From assembly GCA_963640685.1 (NCBI GenBank), contig CAVIAA010000012.1, positions 1 to 51,421 on the forward strand: 51,421 nucleotides of DNA. Direction: 5' to 3'. The position numbers were made by a program, and so were the translations under genes. Positions 33,130-41,749 of this stretch are shown here, in pieces. Under the pieces are notes generated by a model. It worked only from the letters and a program-made list of their open reading frames with translations, had not been told where the DNA came from and did not search any database. The stretch is from SFEL01 sp963640685 (lineage in GTDB: Bacteria > Bacillota > Clostridia > Christensenellales > CAG-138). The number at the start of each line of letters is the position of its first letter. Within the stretch, counting starts at the first letter, position 1.

Positions 33130-34788
33130 TTATATGACACCAAAGAAACTCAGTATGCTCTGAAGGATCGTCATGTCGCCCGTCTTTGGCAGAGCTATGC
33201 TCATCTGAACCACAGCAGGGGCAGGCGCGGCTTCGGAACGTGACAGCGCAATGCTGCTGGAATTGTTGACCGGCTCTGTTTTGGTAAGCGAGAATACAAA
33301 CGGGCTGAAGCCGTGCTCGGATATAAATGTCAGCTTGCCGTTTTCGTCCGCACTGGCATAATAATAATTTAATTCTCCGCCCTTTGCCTTGCCGGTTATG
33401 ACACCATCCGTTTTGACCGACTCCGCAACTGTTTTTGCTTCAGCCTGCTTTTCGCTTGGGATTGTATCCTCAACAGCCACGGACAGCAGCTTTTCATCTT
33501 GCTGTGCTGGTGCAGCAATAATTGTCGCTTTGCCGGTAACGGTTCCGCCGCTGTTCGAGCCTGAATTATCTTTCTTTTCCGTTTTGCTCACGTCAACCGC
33601 AGTGCCTTTTTCCGTCTGTTTTTCTGTTGCGGGCGTGGCTGTGGGCTCTGCCGTTTTTTCGGGCTCCTGAGTCGCTGTCAGTTCAGGCGTTACTGTCGGT
33701 TCAGGTGTGTCCTTGGGTTCGGGCGTTTTATCGGACTCCGGCTCTTTTCCCGACGTCTCCTCCTGCTGCTCCGCAGGCTTTTCCGTTTCAGGTGTAGCCG
33801 TGAACCGGGGCTCAGTGTCATTGCCGCCAGTCGTCGTGCTTTGGGCATCTTCGTCTACGATCGGTTGAGACGTAGTATGAGCCTGTGGCATAATGCTTGC
33901 CGTCACTACGATTTGCTCCTCAAGCGTATAATTCCCTGCGGCCTCGCCTGAAAGCTTCAGCCCGGTAACGGTAACTGTCTTGTTTTCACCAACCTCTGCA
34001 GTATCAAATTCCGCCTTCATTTCGGTAATATCCAATAAGACATCTTCGCCAGCCAATATGCCGCTTTTGTCCAGCTCAGCTGTTACCTTTGCTTTTGTAC
34101 TGCCATCGTAAATTTTATCCTCCGCTTTTACGATAACGTTCAGCACTGATTCATCTGTAATTCCGATTCCATATGATTCGTCATACATCACTTCCGCTGT
34201 CACGCCTTCGGATAGAATCACGCTACCTCCAGCTACATAGATAGCCGCACTTGGAAAATAATCTTGCAGTTCTTCATCGCAAGTATTAGATATTGTTCCT
34301 CCTTCCAATACCAGATTTCCATCCCATACAAAAATGCCATGCATGTTACCAATGATTTCGCCGCTGCCAACGCTGTCTTTAACCGTCAACGTTCCTTCAT
34401 ACACGGATATTACCGGTTCATAGCAGCCCTCATATTCTACTTGCCTTAATTTATTTCCGTTAAGGTCTATTGTCAGGTCGTTATTGACTGCAATGAACCA
34501 CCCCTCTGGCAATTCGATATCGGTTTCCAGCGTTATATCAGAAAGCAGAACCAGCGCATAAATGCCTATATCCTCTTCAATTCTTTTTGCTTCTGCTTCA
34601 AATCTTTTTGCTTCTGCTATGCAATCTTCAAGACTCCCTGAAAAATGTTGTTCAAATGTTTCGACCTGTTGTATTCTACACTCATCTTTACTTTCCTGCT
34701 CACGCTCAGTCTCTGTTTCAGCAAGAGCTGGGCATAACAGAAAAACAGACAAAAGCATCACTAATAGGGTTGCGATAAATTTTTTCAT
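33130..34788 (-). CDS. secreted YDG-domain surface protein with LPKTG motif
   Basis: The 552-aa protein has a signal peptide cleaved after ALA23. Residues 85-210 look like short beta-strand repeats (LTIDLNGNKL, GTLTVKDSV, GNLVLEGGTI), probably a small beta-helix. A YDG domain at about 217-300 (DKIYDGSTKAKVT) is known from adhesins. A Pro/Thr/Glu-rich linker spans 330-395. The late FISEHGFSPFVFSL segment occurs in other clostridial surface proteins. LPKTG is at 533-537 with a hydrophobic end (FFGVI), but the basic tail expected of a sortase signal is missing. AAGGAGG lies 8 nt before the ATG. Confidence 0.85.
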   Translation of the reverse strand: MKKFIATLLVMLLSVFLLCPALAETETEREQESKDECRIQQVETFEQHFSGSLEDCIAEAKRFEAEAKRIEEDIGIYALVLLSDITLETDIELPEGWFIAVNNDLTIDLNGNKLRQVEYEGCYEPVISVYEGTLTVKDSVGSGEIIGNMHGIFVWDGNLVLEGGTISNTCDEELQDYFPSAAIYVAGGSVILSEGVTAEVMYDESYGIGITDESVLNVIVKAEDKIYDGSTKAKVTAELDKSGILAGEDVLLDITEMKAEFDTAEVGENKTVTVTGLKLSGEAAGNYTLEEQIVVTASIMPQAHTTSQPIVDEDAQSTTTGGNDTEPRFTATPETEKPAEQQEETSGKEPESDKTPEPKDTPEPTVTPELTATQEPEKTAEPTATPATEKQTEKGTAVDVSKTEKKDNSGSNSGGTVTGKATIIAAPAQQDEKLLSVAVEDTIPSEKQAEAKTVAESVKTDGVITGKAKGGELNYYYASADENGKLTFISEHGFSPFVFSLTKTEPVNNSSSIALSRSEAAPAPAVVQMSIALPKTGDMTILQSILSFFGVI

Positions 34789-35092
34789 GGGGTTTTCCTC
34801 CTTAAGAAGTGTTATTATTTAAGGCCAACAGAACACTTAGCCTTTAGGTACGGATTAAATATGTTTGGTTTTTGGGGATACTTAGGATTTATGTGCGTTT
34901 GATTTTTAGATGTTTGTACGTTAATTTGATGCTATCATATAAAAGTGATTCTGTCACGACAGATTTTGATTTATTTAGACAAAAATAGCGTTTTTTTACG
35001 CTCGGCAAGTTCGGCAGCCTCAACCGCCAAAAAACATAAAGCCGGAGCACTCAAAGCACCCTCGGCTCGTACTGATATAAACCTGATATTTT
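34789..35092. other. 304-nt AT-rich intergenic region
   Basis: It holds the RBS and leader of the YDG surface protein and, near 34950-34963, a perfect TCTGTC/GACAGA inverted repeat with a 2-nt centre. That could be an operator, but no regulator in the window is linked to it. Nearer the lipoprotein end, GCCG/CGGC arms around 35040-35071 may form a weak terminator. No ORF with an RBS was found. Confidence 0.5.
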
Positions 35093-36046
35093 CTATTCCT
35101 CGGCTTCGGCAGTCTCGGCAGTTTCCTCAACGTATCCCTCCGGCTGCGGTATTTCGGCGGGTATTTGTGATGCATCATCTACAAAGGTTATCTTTCCCTT
35201 GCCGTTTTCGATCCTTGCACCGGGCTTGCAGCTCCCAATCGCATACATATTGCGGTGCTGCTCGGTTATAAACAGCCCCGTTGCCTCGCTCCCTCCAACG
35301 GCGTTTATAGTGACGGCTCCGGTGATCGAAAACTCATATATCTCGGCGCCGTGGTACTTTCCGGTGTTTTCAACGGTAAGCGCCGAGCCGTCCTCAAGGG
35401 AGAGAAGGCCGTCGCACTTGAGGGCGTTGTAGTTTTCAGCGGTATAGGCGGAAAGCGAAGCGCCCTCTTCAACGGTTATGTCGGTGCTTGAGTTGACGCC
35501 GCCAAGCACGCCTGTGCCGGATATTGAAGCGCCCGCCCCTACGCTTATCTCCTCTGCATCTATTCCTATGCCGTTGCTACCCGTGCAGGCGATCGAGCTG
35601 TTTTCCGCAACGGTGAGCTTGCTCGCGCAGAGTATGCCATCTGACACACCGATGATCGAGACGTTTTCACCGCCTATCACCGCAGAGCCGAGGCAGCCAA
35701 TCGCGGTCGAGCCGCTGTGCAGCGTTATATCGTTCAAAGTAAGGCTGCAGCCGTCGTCGAGGCGAATTATGCAGTCCGCCGTTCCGCTCAGTGTGTTACC
35801 GTTGCCAACTATCGTGACAGGCCCACGCTCTGCCGTTAGCTTCAGCATCGTATCCTCCATGCTGAATGAGGCGGCAAGCACTGCGGTGTCATTCTTTCCA
35901 TACAAAAAGAACGCCTCAAGATCCGATGCGGAAACTATCGAGCTGCCCTCAAGCGGGTTGGAAAGGTCTATCCTTTCATTGCTGCCGCCACAACCCGCAA
36001 GCGCCAGCGTAAGCGCAGCAGCGGCTATTATGCTTATCCTTTTCAC
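35093..36046 (-). CDS. lipoprotein with beta-helix-like repeats
   Basis: The 317-aa protein has a lipobox LAGC with Cys19. From about residue 75 to 270 it shows many short, regularly spaced beta-strand units rich in Gly, Ser and Thr (VTIVGNGNTLSGTADCIIRL; ISVGAGASISGTG; ITVEEGASLSAY). This is the look of a right-handed parallel beta-helix, as in pectate-lyase-like and adhesin folds. No catalytic residues are evident. The tail is acidic (EETAETAEAEE). It starts with GTG, 9 nt after AAAGGAG and 14 nt after the flavoprotein gene, so it probably ends the cdaA transcript. Confidence 0.78.
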   Translation of the reverse strand: MKRISIIAAAALTLALAGCGGSNERIDLSNPLEGSSIVSASDLEAFFLYGKNDTAVLAASFSMEDTMLKLTAERGPVTIVGNGNTLSGTADCIIRLDDGCSLTLNDITLHSGSTAIGCLGSAVIGGENVSIIGVSDGILCASKLTVAENSSIACTGSNGIGIDAEEISVGAGASISGTGVLGGVNSSTDITVEEGASLSAYTAENYNALKCDGLLSLEDGSALTVENTGKYHGAEIYEFSITGAVTINAVGGSEATGLFITEQHRNMYAIGSCKPGARIENGKGKITFVDDASQIPAEIPQPEGYVEETAETAEAEE

Positions 36047-36060
36047 TCTTTTGCGCTCCT

Positions 36061-37668
36061 TTACTGCGGCCTGTATACCGCCATTATGCGCTCCGCAGCC
36101 TTCATTCCGTCAACTGCCGCGCTTACTATTCCGCCTGCATAGCCGGCTCCCTCGCCAACCGGGTAAAGTCCCTTCATTCTGGTGGCACAACCATCCTCGC
36201 CGCGCTGTATTCGCACCGGCGCACTGGTTCTGCTTTCCACGGCAGTCATGACCGCATCATCCATGTCAAAGCCCTTCAGCCGCCTGCCAAAGGCCGTTAT
36301 CCCCTCGCGTATGCCTTCGGCAACAAAATCCGGCAGGCAGGCATACAGGTCGCTCTTACATACGCCTGGGCGATAGGTCGGCCTAACGCTGCCAAAAGCT
36401 CCCGGTCTTGCTTTTTTAAGAAAATCGCCAACGCGCTCCGCTGGGGCAGTAAAATCCCCGCCGCCTGCAAAAAACGCTGCACGCTCAATTTCCTCCTGAA
36501 AGGCCAGCCCGCCGAGCGGCCCCGGCGCGTAATCCCTGCTGCTGACCTGAACGACTATCGCAGCGTTTGAGTTTTCCCCGTTTCGCGCATAGCGGCTCAT
36601 GCCGTTTGTTACTACCTGCTGCGACCCCGACGAGGACGCGACCACTGCGCCGCCCGGGCACATGCAGAAGCTGTATACCCCTCTGTCGCCCGACCTGTCC
36701 GCAAGGTGATACTCCGCCGCGCCCAGCCTCGGGTGCGAGGCAAACTCACCATACTGCGACCTGTCTATAAGCTCCCTGGGGTGCTCTATGCGAACGCCAA
36801 CGGCGAAGGCCTTTGGCGTAAGCTCCAGCCCTGCTTCAAAGAGCATTTGATATGTGTCCCTTGCCCCCTGCCCCGTCGCCAGTATGCAGGCGGTACAGGG
36901 TATCCTCTCCTCCGTGCCGTTCTTCTCTGCGCGCACGGCAATTATCCTGCCGTTTTCGTCCTTTTCCAGCCCGGTCAGCCTCGTTGAAAAGCGGACCTCG
37001 CCGCCCATGCGTACTATCTCCTCGCGCATGCTCTTGACCACTTGAACCAGCATATCCGTACCTATGTGCGGCTTTGCAAGCACCCGTATGCCCTCCGGTG
37101 CGCCGTGCTCCGCAAGTATGTCTATAACGTCGTGAGCCCGACTATCCTTGATTCTCGTGGTCAGCTTGCCATCCGAAAACGCGCCTGCTCCCCCTTCGCC
37201 ATACATGAGGTTGCTTTCGGTGTTCAAGCCTGCGCCGCTCCAGAAGCTCTCAACATCGAGTGTTCGTTTGTCTATCGCCTCGCCCCGCTCAAGCACGACC
37301 GGCCTGTATCCGTACTTTGCGAGGGTATGAGCCGCAAACAGGCCGCCCGGGCCTAGGCCAACGACTATCACCGGCTCGCTCAGCGGTATGCTGCCGGTCG
37401 CCATTTCCCGTATTTCCCGTGCCTCCGCCTGCGCAACGTTCGGCACGCCGCGCTTGAGCACCCGTCTCTCCTCGCCGCGCTCCAGCTCCGCCTCCAGAAC
37501 GTATCTGAAGCATATGTCGTTTTTTTTGCGCGCATCGAGGGATATTCTCTTTACTCTTATCCCCTTGAGCGAAGCCTCGGGTACGCCAAGAGTCCTTGAC
37601 GCCAGCCTTGGCAGCAAAGACTCATCCTGATTCAGCGGTAGCTTTATATCCTGTATTATCAGCGCCAT
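36061..37668 (-). CDS. FAD-dependent oxidoreductase, COG2509 type
   Basis: The 535-aa flavoprotein has an N-terminal domain of about 95 residues, then the dinucleotide loop VGLGPGGLFAA (103-113) and a second conserved FAD-contact stretch, ESNLMYGEGGAGAFSDGKLTT. The C-terminal GLYPVGEGAGYAGGIVSAAVDG closes the FAD site. Proteins of this uncharacterised COG2509 group are widespread in Firmicutes and their substrate is not known. It lies 6 nt after cdaR. In many Firmicutes glmM follows cdaR; here this flavoprotein takes that position. Whether it is functionally tied to c-di-AMP is unknown. Confidence 0.87.
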   Translation of the reverse strand: MALIIQDIKLPLNQDESLLPRLASRTLGVPEASLKGIRVKRISLDARKKNDICFRYVLEAELERGEERRVLKRGVPNVAQAEAREIREMATGSIPLSEPVIVVGLGPGGLFAAHTLAKYGYRPVVLERGEAIDKRTLDVESFWSGAGLNTESNLMYGEGGAGAFSDGKLTTRIKDSRAHDVIDILAEHGAPEGIRVLAKPHIGTDMLVQVVKSMREEIVRMGGEVRFSTRLTGLEKDENGRIIAVRAEKNGTEERIPCTACILATGQGARDTYQMLFEAGLELTPKAFAVGVRIEHPRELIDRSQYGEFASHPRLGAAEYHLADRSGDRGVYSFCMCPGGAVVASSSGSQQVVTNGMSRYARNGENSNAAIVVQVSSRDYAPGPLGGLAFQEEIERAAFFAGGGDFTAPAERVGDFLKKARPGAFGSVRPTYRPGVCKSDLYACLPDFVAEGIREGITAFGRRLKGFDMDDAVMTAVESRTSAPVRIQRGEDGCATRMKGLYPVGEGAGYAGGIVSAAVDGMKAAERIMAVYRPQ

Positions 37669-37674
37669 TACGGG

Positions 37675-38955
37675 TTATTTTTCCTTTATGGTTACTTCAA
37701 TCTCCGGCTGCGACACCGTCCACTGCAGGTCGGTCTGCATTTGTTTTGTCGAAAGCGACACCACGGGCGCAATGGTGTAGGTTCCGGGCGTGAGCCCCTT
37801 CAGGTCTACATATACCGATACGTCCCGCCGCTGCAGCTGCTTCATAAGGCTGGTTCTGCCGGTTATGCTCACATCGCACTCGGATACGGACAGCTCCGCC
37901 GTGTACTTGCGGCTCAGCCCCTCAACGTCTATCGTCATACCCTTGAACTGGGCGCTGTCCTGCTTTTCCCGTATGCCGATATACACCGTTATGTTGGGGT
38001 CATCCAGCAGCGTAGTCCCCTCCGGCGCGGTTATCTCGATGTTCTTCTGTATGCTCGTGCTGCTGCCCGATACGTCTATCGATTCGATATTTATACCGGT
38101 AAGCCCCGCAAGTGCGCTTTCTGAGCCGACCACTCTTACCGTGGGCGGCGTAGACACCACATCGTATATCTCGTAGTTCGCAGGTAGCGCATCCCTGCCA
38201 AGTATTGCATCCTCGGCGTTTATCGGCAGCTCCAATATCCGCATGATATCCATTTTTACGACGACCGACGGCAGCGTATCGAGGAACAGCGCGGTGCTTA
38301 TCTCATCGCCGTTCTTATCGACATACTTGAGCAATATCGCCTCGTTGTATGACGTAGTCCTGTTTTCAAGGTCTATCGTGCATATCGCCTTGGATACCGA
38401 GGAAACATCGTCCCTCGGGCCGCTGACCTTTATGGACTGGGAGGCCAGCGTCGGCTCGCTGCGCCAATAGCCTGACGGCAGCTCGCCCGAATACTCAACA
38501 TCTATCGGCACCAGCATCGTAGCCAGCTCGTCAACATCGATGGTTATCTCGCTCGGGCTTATCTTTTTTATTGTGCCTACGCTCGTTGTCGCGTCTATCT
38601 TCAGCTTGTACGTATCCGCCTTATTGACCGTTCGCAGGTTTACCGTTGCCGAAATATCCGATGCATCCACGCTTGTGTACTTGGTCAGCACGACATCCAC
38701 CCATACAGTAACGCTCTTGAGTACCTCTGCTCTGTCTCCCTTTACCGCAAGCCCGCGCTCCTGCAGCGCGCTTTCGCCGGAAAAGCTCAGCGGCACCTCG
38801 TATACGATCTTGGTCCTTTCCGGATTGACCTGCGTCATGACGTATCCCCAGACCAGCATTGCGAACACCAGTGAAATTATCTTCAGCGCAAGATTTCTTG
38901 TAAAAAAGGCCTTCAGCCAGTTTAATGCCTTGGTTACTATTTCCTCTTTTTTCAT
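37675..38955 (-). CDS. cdaR: CdaR, YbbR-domain regulator of CdaA
   Basis: The 426-aa protein has one N-terminal membrane helix (about 20-40; LALKIISLVFAMLVWGYVM) and an extracellular region of YbbR repeats, recognised by recurring short beta segments with hydrophobic-VxV patterns. CdaR modulates the diadenylate cyclase CdaA in B. subtilis, Listeria and others. It begins immediately after cdaA ends (38955/38956), so translation is coupled. Its extracellular part may sense the state of the wall (inference from the family). Confidence 0.92.
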   Translation of the reverse strand: MKKEEIVTKALNWLKAFFTRNLALKIISLVFAMLVWGYVMTQVNPERTKIVYEVPLSFSGESALQERGLAVKGDRAEVLKSVTVWVDVVLTKYTSVDASDISATVNLRTVNKADTYKLKIDATTSVGTIKKISPSEITIDVDELATMLVPIDVEYSGELPSGYWRSEPTLASQSIKVSGPRDDVSSVSKAICTIDLENRTTSYNEAILLKYVDKNGDEISTALFLDTLPSVVVKMDIMRILELPINAEDAILGRDALPANYEIYDVVSTPPTVRVVGSESALAGLTGINIESIDVSGSSTSIQKNIEITAPEGTTLLDDPNITVYIGIREKQDSAQFKGMTIDVEGLSRKYTAELSVSECDVSITGRTSLMKQLQRRDVSVYVDLKGLTPGTYTIAPVVSLSTKQMQTDLQWTVSQPEIEVTIKEK

Positions 38956-39843
38956 TTACTGTTCCCCCTTCTTTTTAAGGAAACCAAATGATGGCATCTG
39001 CGGTTCCTTTTCCTTTCGGATAAATACCGATTCAAGGAGATCCTTGAGTGCCTTGCTGTCAATATAGCGCACCAGTTTGCCGTCCCTCGCCATAGATGTG
39101 ACTCCAGTCTCCTCGGATACTACTATCGTGATGCTGTCGGATACGGACGATATGCCAAGGGCTGCCCTGTGCCTCGTGCCAAGCTCCCTTGCCACCGCGA
39201 TATCCTCCACCAGCGGCAGTATGCATGCGGCCGCAACTATCTCGTTGTTGCGTATTATCATTGCGCCGTCATGCAGCGGTGTGTTCGGCTCAAATATATT
39301 TTCTATAAGCGGTGCTGATATCCTGCCCTCGATGAGGGTGCCGGTGTTGATTATATCCCCAAGGCCGGTGCGCTGCTCAATTACTATGAGCGCGCCGACC
39401 CTGCGCTTTGCAAGCTCCGTTATGGCCTGATGCATCTCCTGCACCGTCTCCTCAGAGCCGTTTGATATTATGCTGCCGAAAAACTCCTTTGAAAACAGGT
39501 TGCCGCGGCCGATATGCTCCAGCGCACGGCGAAGCTCCGGCTGAAAGAGCACAACAGCCAATATGAACCCGACGGAGAGCAGGGAGCTGAGCAGCCAGCT
39601 TATCGTAACAAGGCCAAGCAGGTCAGTCACAAGCGCCGCGATAAACACGACGCCTATGCCCTTTAGCACCTGATAGGCTCTTGTCTCCTTCGTGAGCAAT
39701 ATAAGGTTGTATATGAGCACCGTGATTATGATTATATCCACAGCGTCACTTATTCTAAACTGCTGTATCCCTCCGGACAGCGTTTTTATCAGCACGTCAA
39801 ATGCCAATGCACGGTATGTCAAATTTCTGTGCCTGCCTTTCAC
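38956..39843 (-). CDS. cdaA: diadenylate cyclase CdaA
   Basis: The 295-aa membrane enzyme makes c-di-AMP from two ATP. Three hydrophobic helices (about 34-100) precede the DAC domain with DGAMI (192-196) and RHRAALG (224-230), the catalytic and ATP-binding motifs. The family's role is potassium and osmotic balance, cell-wall homeostasis and beta-lactam tolerance. The predicted start is a GTG at 39843 with an imperfect RBS (AAGGCGG); inner TTG codons are alternatives. It heads cdaA-cdaR-flavoprotein-lipoprotein, with a TATAAT box at 39884-39889 on this strand. Confidence 0.95.
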   Translation of the reverse strand: MKGRHRNLTYRALAFDVLIKTLSGGIQQFRISDAVDIIIITVLIYNLILLTKETRAYQVLKGIGVVFIAALVTDLLGLVTISWLLSSLLSVGFILAVVLFQPELRRALEHIGRGNLFSKEFFGSIISNGSEETVQEMHQAITELAKRRVGALIVIEQRTGLGDIINTGTLIEGRISAPLIENIFEPNTPLHDGAMIIRNNEIVAAACILPLVEDIAVARELGTRHRAALGISSVSDSITIVVSEETGVTSMARDGKLVRYIDSKALKDLLESVFIRKEKEPQMPSFGFLKKKGEQ

Positions 39844-39883
39844 TGCCGCCTTTTAAGCGGCAAAATGTATTTCATGCCCATTT

Positions 39884-39889
39884 ATTATA
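39884..39889 (-). promoter_or_regulatory. -10 box of the cdaA operon
   Basis: TATAAT on the minus strand about 40 nt before the GTG start of cdaA. ATGAAA lies at a suitable -35 distance but is a poor match, so only the -10 is reported. Confidence 0.45.
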
Positions 39890-39953
39890 CTACAAGCCCG
39901 ATACGCTTTCATCGCGCGCGGGCTTTATTTAACAAATATTCACATAAGCACCG

Positions 39954-40280
39954 TTATCTGCCTTCTTGCTTAGCTTTGTTCAAAAGCTCCCTCACCGCGG
40001 CAACGCTGAGCGTATATCCGTCCATATGATGGCTTATATCGCACACACGAGTTCCCGAGAGCTTGCCGGTCTTATCGAATTCTCTGGTTATTTCCTCCTC
40101 TGCGTCGTCCATAGCCATCTCGTAATCCGCCGATATATTCTCGGCACGCTCCAGCATATCGTTTGTCAAGCCGCTGTCGGCCGCCTCAGTCGTCAGTGTC
40201 TTGGCTTCCTCAGTCCCCTTTTTGAGCAGCTCTATTATGTCCTCCCTGTTGAGGCCCTTCGCCCAATAGCCTTCCTTCAA
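39954..40280 (-). CDS. 108-aa helical protein of unknown function
   Basis: I place the start at a TTG (40280) because a strong GGAGGTG lies 8 nt upstream; a longer frame to 40367 has no RBS and runs back towards the preceding small gene. The protein begins with KEGYWAKGLNREDIIELLKKG, is rich in Glu, Asp, Lys and Ala, and is predicted mostly helical without membrane segments. It ends with DGYTLSVAAVRELLNKAKQEGR. No family is recognised. It follows the ger operon by 90 nt and precedes cdaA, and could belong to either or neither. Confidence 0.72.
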   Translation of the reverse strand: MKEGYWAKGLNREDIIELLKKGTEEAKTLTTEAADSGLTNDMLERAENISADYEMAMDDAEEEITREFDKTGKLSGTRVCDISHHMDGYTLSVAAVRELLNKAKQEGR

Positions 40281-40370
40281 TGTGTGCTCACCTCCAAATT
40301 CGGGTATTATTGTCATTTTAACATAACAAATGGTTTTATTAAACAGGTTTTTTAGCTGTTTTGTCACTTT

Positions 40371-40532
40371 TTATTCTACCGCCAGCAGTACGGCCATGGA
40401 CAGCGCTGCAAGCAGCGCCAGCACCAGCGCACTGACGCCGTTTTCCCTTTTGCCCTCGCTTATGCAGTATATTCCGTAAAGCACAGAGTAAAGCGTTCCC
40501 ACGCTGCAGAGCAGCAAAAACAGCAGCTTCAT
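40371..40532 (-). CDS. 53-aa two-helix membrane protein in the ger operon, candidate D subunit
   Basis: A short gene with AAGGAG seven nt before its ATG lies 11 nt after gerC. The peptide has two hydrophobic segments (about 1-23 and 33-52) split by a charged turn, SEGKRENG. Some Bacillus ger operons carry, besides A, B and C, a small D gene that encodes a two-helix membrane protein and alters receptor function. Size, topology and position here fit that class. Sequence similarity to known D proteins was not tested. The reading frame, RBS and location are seen directly; the role is inference. Confidence 0.65.
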   Translation of the reverse strand: MKLLFLLLCSVGTLYSVLYGIYCISEGKRENGVSALVLALLAALSMAVLLAVE

Positions 40533-40543
40533 GTTTCTTCTCC

Positions 40544-41749
40544 TTACTCCAGCCTCGTCGTTGCGTTTTCGTCGGCTATTTCAAGCTTTACGTTGAAAAC
40601 AGCCTCCGTCAGCGGATATTTCTCCTTCCAACGGTATTCCTCCCAGCTTTTTGTGTCGCTGAACTGCATTGATGCATATTCGCCGAGGCCAAACGCATCG
40701 CAGTTCAGCTCCCTGCACTTCTCAAATACCCTCGTCATTTCCTCCGCCACAAGCTGCTCCGCCCGCAGCCTTAGCCCGCTTTCCCATTCCTCTGGTAATG
40801 CTCTGCCCTTGTGCTTCGCTATATTGCAGGACAGCTCAACGGCGATCTCAGCTCTTGGTCTTTCCCCGAGTGTCAGCCTTACGCTGGGCGGTCTTTCGTC
40901 CTTAAGGTAGAGCACCGTCCATGAATCGCCGTTTTTTAGCTTTATGCTGCATTTTTTCAGCTCGCCCCTGCCTATGAGCAGCAGCTTTGTATCCTGGCAG
41001 CTCAGCGCGCCCTTCATTTGCCACCCGTCAAAGAGCGCCGTCCCCGCCGCATACGAGCTCATTCCGCCGAGCCGGCTTACCGCGCCGCCGCTCTCCTCGT
41101 CCTGCGTTTCTCCGTCGGTCAGTTCCTTTTCCAGCGCCCTTTGACTTTGTACGGCGTTTGTATCTACCCCGCCCAGCATCATCACTGGATCCGAGCGCTG
41201 TCCGCGTATGCTCTCCATCATGCGCGCATAGTTGGTTATAACCGTGATGCCCTCTGAGGCATAGTCCTGAAATATGCTGAACTGCAGCTTTGTTATGTTC
41301 GGCATCTCCTTTATGCACATGCCCTGCATGAATCGCTGGGCGGTGCCGAGGCAGACCATCAGCTTTACGGACTGGCGTATCTTCAGTGCGTTAAAGGTAA
41401 TGCTGGAAAGCTCCTTTATGCTGCCGTTTTTAGCCGTCTCCTCACCGAAGAAAACGGTATTCACCCTTGCAAAGCTCATACTGAAGGGCAGCCCTGCGTT
41501 CAGCGTTGTAACGGCATCAAACAGGGTATCCGCCTCCGCGGATATGACCTCGGCGCCGCCGGTTTGGTTTCCATCGGTTCCTGATACATCCTTTTGCACA
41601 AGAAAGCTTACATTGAACCTTTGCCGCGTGCCCTCGTCCACGCCTATACCGACGACATATATGTAATCATCTGCCTGCACAGCGCCGAGGCAGCCGGAGC
41701 AGTACACGCAGACAAGCAGCAAAAGCAGCAGTGCAAGAGCTCTTTTCAT
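40544..41749 (-). CDS. gerC: Ger(x)C family germinant receptor lipoprotein
   Basis: The 401-aa lipoprotein has a lipobox CSGC with Cys20, followed by the Ger(x)C N-terminal domain (DDYIYVVGIGVDEG...FNVSFLVQKD). The C-terminal domain includes LSCNIAKHKG and ends near KYPLTEAVFNVKLEIADENATTRLE. GerC subunits are anchored on the outer face of the inner spore membrane and are needed for the nutrient receptor. The start overlaps the gerB stop by ATGA. About 60 Ser/Glu/Gly-rich residues in the middle (near DGETQDEESGG) look like an insert. Confidence 0.92.
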   Translation of the reverse strand: MKRALALLLLLLVCVYCSGCLGAVQADDYIYVVGIGVDEGTRQRFNVSFLVQKDVSGTDGNQTGGAEVISAEADTLFDAVTTLNAGLPFSMSFARVNTVFFGEETAKNGSIKELSSITFNALKIRQSVKLMVCLGTAQRFMQGMCIKEMPNITKLQFSIFQDYASEGITVITNYARMMESIRGQRSDPVMMLGGVDTNAVQSQRALEKELTDGETQDEESGGAVSRLGGMSSYAAGTALFDGWQMKGALSCQDTKLLLIGRGELKKCSIKLKNGDSWTVLYLKDERPPSVRLTLGERPRAEIAVELSCNIAKHKGRALPEEWESGLRLRAEQLVAEEMTRVFEKCRELNCDAFGLGEYASMQFSDTKSWEEYRWKEKYPLTEAVFNVKLEIADENATTRLE

